Shown piece by piece: positions 59,185 through 64,000 of a stretch of 64,000 bases of DNA. The notes under the pieces were generated by a model. It was not told the origin of the DNA, made no database searches, and saw nothing but the letters and a program-made list of their open reading frames with translations. Numbering within the stretch: position 1 is the stretch's first letter; every line of letters begins with the position of its first letter. Position numbers and translations under genes: made by a program. Source of the DNA: Antilocapra americana (Eukaryota > Chordata > Mammalia > Artiodactyla > Antilocapridae). Location: contig ML660777.1 of NCBI GenBank assembly GCA_007570785.1, forward strand, positions 9,881,908-9,945,907. The letters run 5' to 3'.

Positions 59185-61193
59185 TGTATTGATTCTTCTG
59201 ATCCATGAACATGGTATATTTTTCTATCTATTTGTGTCCTCTTTGATTTCTTTCACCAGTGTTTGTAGTTTTTTATATATAGGTCTTTTGTTTCTTTAGG
59301 TAGATATATTTGTAAGTATTTTATTCCTTTCGTTGCAATGGTGAATGGTATTGTTTCCTTAATTTCTCTTTCTGTTTTCTCATTGTTAGTGTAAAAGAAT
59401 GCAAGGGATTTCTCTGTGTTAATTTTATATCCTGCAACTTTAGTATATTCACTGATTAGCTCTAGTAATTTTCTGGTAGAGTTTTTAGAGTTTTCTATGT
59501 ACAGGATCATGTCATCTGCAAACAGTGAGAGTTTTGCCCCTTCTTTTCCTATCTAGATTCCTTTTATTTCTTTTTCTGCTCTGATTGCTGTGGCCGAAAC
59601 TTGCAAAACTATGTTGAATAGCAGTGGTGAGAGTGGTCACCCTTGCCTTGTTCCTGACTTTAGGGAAAATGCTTTCAATTTTTCACCATTGAGGATAATG
59701 TTTGCTGTGGGTTTGTCATATATAGCTTTTATTACGTTGAGGTATGTTCCTTCTATTCCTGCTTTCTGGAGAGTTTTTATCATAAATGGATGTTGAATTT
59801 TGTCAAAGGCTTTTTCTGCATCTATTGAGATAATCATATGGTTTTTATCTTTCAATTTGTTAATGTGGTGTATTACGTTGATTGATTTGTGGACAAATTA
59901 GACTTTGAAAGGACATGATTATCTGAAAAACAGACGTTCACTGGAAAAGATACAGCCTGTCCATAAAACACTGCCTAAATTGCTGGGACTTTAAATTTTA
60001 AAATCTAACCAGAGACACTCCTAGCATTAGAGTTAATTGTGCTTAACTATATGCAGCTTCTACTTCAAAATCTGTAGTGGACTCTAGAGACTGGTCAGCA
60101 TATAAAGTTTTAAAATCAAAGTATGATATTTTCTGCTTAAAGCATATTTATGGCATGTAATTTGTTGCTTTCCATTTAAATAAAAGGATGAAATGTGTCT
60201 TTCTTTACTCTCATCTTAAACATACATGGAATTGTATTTGAGCAACCTGTTATGAGATTCCATCTTTTAGAACCAGAAAAGATTATTTTGTTCATATATA
60301 ATTATATTTGGCTGCTGAATAGTCTGTGTTTTCCTGGAACTTAACCCAGTATGTTACTCCCCAAGCATAAAATGACTTATTTAAAGGAATCCTCTTTTGA
60401 ATAATTTTTGTTGGTTGATACTGAGAATATTACTTTAGGCCTGTCAAGACTTTTTGAAAGTTCATACACTGTATGGCAAAACTAAAAAAAAAAAAAAGTT
60501 CATACATTAAGCCTTAAATAAAACTGACTTGTAGATTTCTATCATTATTTTTATTACATGTGTTTTTTTTTTAAAGTTGGATAGTCCTTGTAGTATTATA
60601 AGTTAAAGAAAATAATGTGTAATTATTTTAAATAATTTAAGCTTTCATATTTATTTAAATTAAAACCAGGTAAATCCCATCAAGATTTTTAGCAACAGCA
60701 GAGTGGACTATATTTGTAGTTCTACTTTTATAATTTTTGCTACTTAATATAGCATTTGTCTGTGCCCTGTAATAATGTCACACTTTTTGTACTGTGAAAA
60801 TATTGAAGGATCTGTTTCAGGAATAAAATTTCTGTGGTCCCTATGATAGATAATATGAGTTGTTTTGTATATGTATTTTAGAGGTCTTTAGAAAAACATT
60901 ATTATTTTAATTTAAAAATTGTATTGAACTGTAAGTGGTGAAGAAGTGGCTATAGTCCCATTTTCAAAAGCCTAGAGTTCACATGCAACATTTTTACCTG
61001 AAAGAATCAAGATTTTGTTTATGACCTTTAAAGACATTTAAAAGTCTAGCACTGACCTCCTGTAAAAGCTAGTACAAATTTGAAAGAAAAAGATATGAAA
61101 ATCCATCTCAGAATGAAATAAGTTGTGCTGAATGTTTGGATTGAACTGGTGCAAACCGATCCAGTCCTCCAAGTCAACCCTCCACCTTCTAAA

Positions 61194-61420
61194 AGGACTT
61201 CCCAGGTAGTGCTAGTGGTAAAGAATCCCACTGCCATTGCAGGAGATGTAAGAGAACTGGGTTCGATCCCTGGGTTGGGAAGGTCCCCTGGAAGAGGGCC
61301 TAGCAGCCCCCTCCAATATTCTTGCCTGGAGAATCCCATGGACAGAGGAGCCTGGCAGGCTATAGTCCATAGGGTCACAAAGAGTCGGACATGACTGAAG
61401 CAACTTAGCATGCACATACT
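61194..61420 (+). mobile_element. Bov-tA SINE
   Basis: GGACTTCCCAGGTAGTGCTA head to GTCACAAAGAGTCGGACATG tail. A short TCTAAAA repeat lies on both sides (just before 61194 and after 61420), a possible weak target duplication. Confidence 0.92.
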
Positions 61421-62926
61421 CTAAAATACTAGGCTGCAAATACTTGCACCTTTTGTTTTTCTTTACTTAAGGTGGATTTTTCTTCTGTTCCTACCCTTTG
61501 GCCCACTTCCCCTTTTTCTGAGGGAGAACGTCACAGGTACACTGTAGTGTGGGTGTGCAGTAAGTGTACTTGGCAGAGGGTGGGGGGCGGGGAATGGATT
61601 TTCTTTGCCAAAGATACAAGCACAAAAATGATTCTCCATCATCAAAGTGAAGGAAATAGCTTTACGCTGGGGAACCTTTATTGCAGGGTGGCTCCTCCTG
61701 TGCAGTTGATTCAAGGTCATTGCCATTGTAGCAGTGTGCTTTGCTGTTTGGATGAGCTATGCTGTCCAGTCAGGGACAAGTGTCATATGATGATGGCTAG
61801 TATAAGTGGGGTAGGGAGAGAGATCTTGGGAATCCCATCATCACTAGTGTCCTTACCCAGGTGAACAGTGATGCTTGTGGTCCCTTGTTGGATAATAACA
61901 ACCTAGAAAGAATTATGGTTTCACTACTAGTTTTTCAAGATTTAATTGGTCCTAATGATTGCTATGCATGGATTTTTGGGATTTTTTCGCTATACACTTT
62001 GAGTAAGTTCTTGGCTCCATGATTTTCAGCTTCTCTTCTTTCCTAGGTAGCTTGAAGTCTTTACCTATGTGTAAGAATTTTTTCATTCATTTCCCTCCAT
62101 CTCTTGACTGTAAACCCTGCCTCGTACTGCTGTTGCTGCTGCTTCTTCCTCTTCTTCTTTTTTTAAACATACTAGTCTTTCTGTTTGGTTGTAAAGCTCT
62201 AAGAAATGAATAATCCTAATTGGAGGAAATGTTCACTGGATCGGTTCCTGCTGCTTTTTCCCTCCCCAGAACACAACAGATTGCTACTGAATTTTGAATG
62301 TCACTAACAGACAGATGATAATGGCTTAAGATGGATAATGAAATGTTTGAAACACAGATGGGCCTGTAAATCATTTTTTTCTTTTTCTTAGGACTTCCTT
62401 CTGACATAAAAATTAATGTAATTAACGCTGTCTTATACCAATATCCCTCCTAAATGATACCTCTGTAGCCCTTTTGTTGAGCTGCTACATTGATCTGTCT
62501 TTGAGAAAGACTGTCACTGCTAGATGGATGTTCTGTATAGTCACTGGATGGGTGAGAGTCTTACCTTTACCAAAAAGAGATTATGCAAAAAGGAAACCTT
62601 CCAAGGAGCCCTCAGCTTTGATCTCAAAGAGAGTACCTGAGAATTCCATATGCAGCACTTAGTCTGTCGGAGGCTATGAGGTATATATGAAAAGAAGTAC
62701 ATGAAATTTATAATACAGGTCCTCATCTGGGGGGCCATCAGTAACTACTTAAACTGTCACCTAGGTGCTTATAGGAAAAAAGAAACTAGGCCAAATAGAA
62801 AAGAGGTTTTTTTTTTTCTTTTAAGTACAACACCACAGAATCAGAAGAGGGTGAGAGAACAAGGTGATGCACTCAGATAGTGATTTTTATTTTTAGGTGA
62901 TGAGCTTCTTTTTGCTTTCTCTCCAG

Positions 62927-64000
62927 CTTCGGGAGGCACTGGCCAAGATGATGTTAGTGGTCACTTGGCGTACACCCCCGACCACTACTCTACGCTCGGA
63001 AGGCTCGACAGCTATCGATCCACAGGACAGCGCTCAGAAACCAGGGATTCCAGCTGTCAGACTGAGGAAGTGAAAGTTGTGCCACCTTCAATGAGAAGAA
63101 TCAGAGCCCAGAAGGGGCAAGGCATTGCTGCGCAGATGAGTCACTTCTCAGGCTCCTCTGGGAACATGTCTGTGCTGAGCGACTCTGCGGGGATCGTGTT
63201 CCCTTCCCGCCTCAACAGCGATGCCAGTTTCCACAGTCTTCCTCGGTCTGGAGCAAGGGCAAATGTTCAGGCCCTGGACCCACGTCTTGGTGCCCTGGGC
63301 CCTGCGGAAGACCTGGGCGGCTCTTTCCCCTACCAGCGGGATCACCCACAAATGGATGAAGACTTTGGGCATCTAGGAGCTGCCCCAAGGATGGGAACAC
63401 TGTTGAGGCCCAAATCTCAGGAGCTCAGGCACTTCGAGGGTGCAGATGTAACCAGCCCTGCGTGTGTGGTGTCTCCTCACACGAGCTACTCTACCAGCAT
63501 CATCCCAAATGCCACACTGTCCTCCTCTGCAGAGATCATTGTGATTCACACTGCTCAGAGCTCAGGGCAGCTGGACAGTAAAATTACCAGCGCGTCTTCA
63601 TACTCAAAGGTCAGATCCAGAGACCACCTCCTCTCCAGGCAGAAAGATGGTCATCGTTTGTCCAGCGCAACCACAGTGCTCTCCCTCTGTGACTCCGAAG
63701 TCTCTCTAAATACACCAGCAAATCGGGAGAACGGGTCCCAGGCCATGGCCTATAACTGTAGAAATAACCTGAGCATCCCAGCCCACCCCCAGGATGTGGA
63801 CAACAAGAGTGAGTCCAGTTATTCAGGCAGCCGGGGCCAGGGTGGCACCATGGAGCCCTGGGAATACAGTGCCTCGGGTAGTGGGCGGACATCCCCACTG
63901 AAGCCACACTTGGCAGCTCCTGGTTATTCCACTCCTGGAAGCAACACAAGCAGCTGCAGTTTGGACCAGACCTCTATCAAAGATGATACCAGGTCTGTGT
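62927..64000 (+). CDS. NHSL1: NHSL1 exon 6, 5' part (runs past the window end)
   Basis: Acceptor TTTGCTTTCTCTCCAG ends at 62926. CT completes Ala from exon 5, then 357 codons stay open to the window edge. Visible landmarks are PDHYSTLGRLDSYRS, RDSSCQTE (63043-63066), RRIRAQKGQGIA (63094-63129), GSSGNMSVLSDSAGIVFPSR, LLRPKSQELRHFE, STSIIPNATLSSSAEI, LSLCDSEVSLNTPANRENGS and EPWEYSASGSGR. The SCQTE and RRIRAQ blocks are also in NHS. The rest is Ser/Pro/Gly-rich and probably disordered. Human exon 6 is a single exon of several kb that also carries the proline-rich WAVE/Abi-binding part, which lies outside this window. Near 63625-63680 the reading looks shorter than the human protein I remember. 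Minus-strand ORFs over this exon are composition shadows. Confidence 0.96.

Larger units (their letters stand above)
56939..59906 (-). mobile_element. young bovine-type L1, antisense, compound 3' end, with TSD
   Basis: A ~2.9 kb 5'-truncated L1 flanked by an exact 15-bp repeat GACAAATTAGACTTT (56939-56953, 59892-59906). Read on the minus strand it holds the C-terminal half of ORF2, a 3' UTR (to about 57480), an A-rich run (57456-57472), then a second L1 3' UTR (57456 to about 56960) and the terminal A-rich tail. The two 3' UTRs share GCCATACA, TGAATC(A/T)GCCATGGG and CACCAGCCCTGAGC. Only one duplication surrounds both. Confidence 0.92.
53408..62926 (+). other. NHSL1 intron 5
   Basis: A 9.5 kb intron from GTATGG to CTCTCCAG. 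It holds MIR, two Bov-tA, BovB, BOV-A2 and a 3 kb L1. 53408-54110, 55320-56600, 56735-56938, 59907-61190 and 61425-62926 show no recognised gene or repeat; a CTG/CTT-rich pyrimidine run lies at 62128-62165. Confidence 0.85.
1..64000 (+). other. NHSL1: NHSL1 gene body (partial, both ends missing)
   Basis: The whole window lies inside one gene. Exons at 7003, 35711, 49016, 53276 and 62927 translate without a stop when joined, with intron phases 1, 0, 1 and 1 between them. The product matches NHSL1 as I know it: the [12 protein letters not shown] block, CDKLRRDGYR, SLPLPTPEEKMRQQAQ, the basic RRPKKVKRRK stretch and the SCQTE and RRIRAQKGQ blocks shared with NHS. NHSL1 is a large, mostly disordered cytoplasmic protein that binds the Scar/WAVE complex and restrains Arp2/3-driven lamellipodia. 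The canonical exon 1 lies 5' of the window and most of exon 6 lies 3' of it. Recognition is from memory, not from a database search. Confidence 0.96.

Noticed and set aside
63148..63949. Minus-strand ORFs of 62-112 codons opposite exon 6
   Set aside because: They are shadows of the GC-richer NHSL1 coding strand; the + frame has clear family motifs.

Overview
This is a 64 kb piece of mammalian nuclear DNA, almost certainly from a ruminant (Pecora). The evidence is the dense scatter of Bov-tA/BOV-A2 tRNA-derived SINEs, several BovB (RTE-type) LINE copies, a young bovine-type L1 and CHR-2-like SINEs. The species cannot be fixed from sequence alone. There are no bacterial genes, operons or CRISPR arrays. 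The many short ORFs on both strands are chance or transposon-derived.

The one protein-coding gene recognised is NHSL1 (Nance-Horan syndrome-like 1), on the + strand and incomplete at both ends. Five coding exons splice with consistent phases: exon 2 (7003-7155), exon 3 (35711-35838), exon 4 (49016-49208), exon 5 (53276-53407) and the start of the large exon 6 (62927 to beyond 64000). The canonical first exon lies upstream. The window also holds a complete alternative first coding exon (ATG 3834, donor after 3891). It encodes a 19-residue basic/hydrophobic N-terminus that splices in phase to exon 2, and has a plausible promoter (octamer, inverted CCAAT) 280-300 bp upstream.

Layout: 1-7002 is intron 1 with the alternative promoter and exon. 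7156-35710 is a 28.6 kb intron full of SINEs, BovB, L1, L2, MIR, MER5A and one 100-N assembly gap. 35839-49015 is a 13.2 kb intron with old L1/L2/MIR and a few SINEs. 49209-53275 is a 4.1 kb intron with almost no recognisable repeats. 53408-62926 is a 9.5 kb intron with a sense BovB and a 3 kb antisense L1. The rest is exon 6.

NHSL1 belongs to the NHS family of large, mostly disordered actin regulators that work with the Scar/WAVE complex at the lamellipodium. The observations most worth following are the alternative first exon with its tiny uORF, a strong cryptic donor inside exon 5, a compound L1 with two tandem 3' ends inside one target-site duplication, an unrecognised ~150 bp repeat shared by introns 2 and 3, and a microsatellite that seems to have grown out of, and erased part of, an L1. 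I found no convincing previously undescribed gene system; the window is an ordinary large-intron mammalian gene region with some unusual details.
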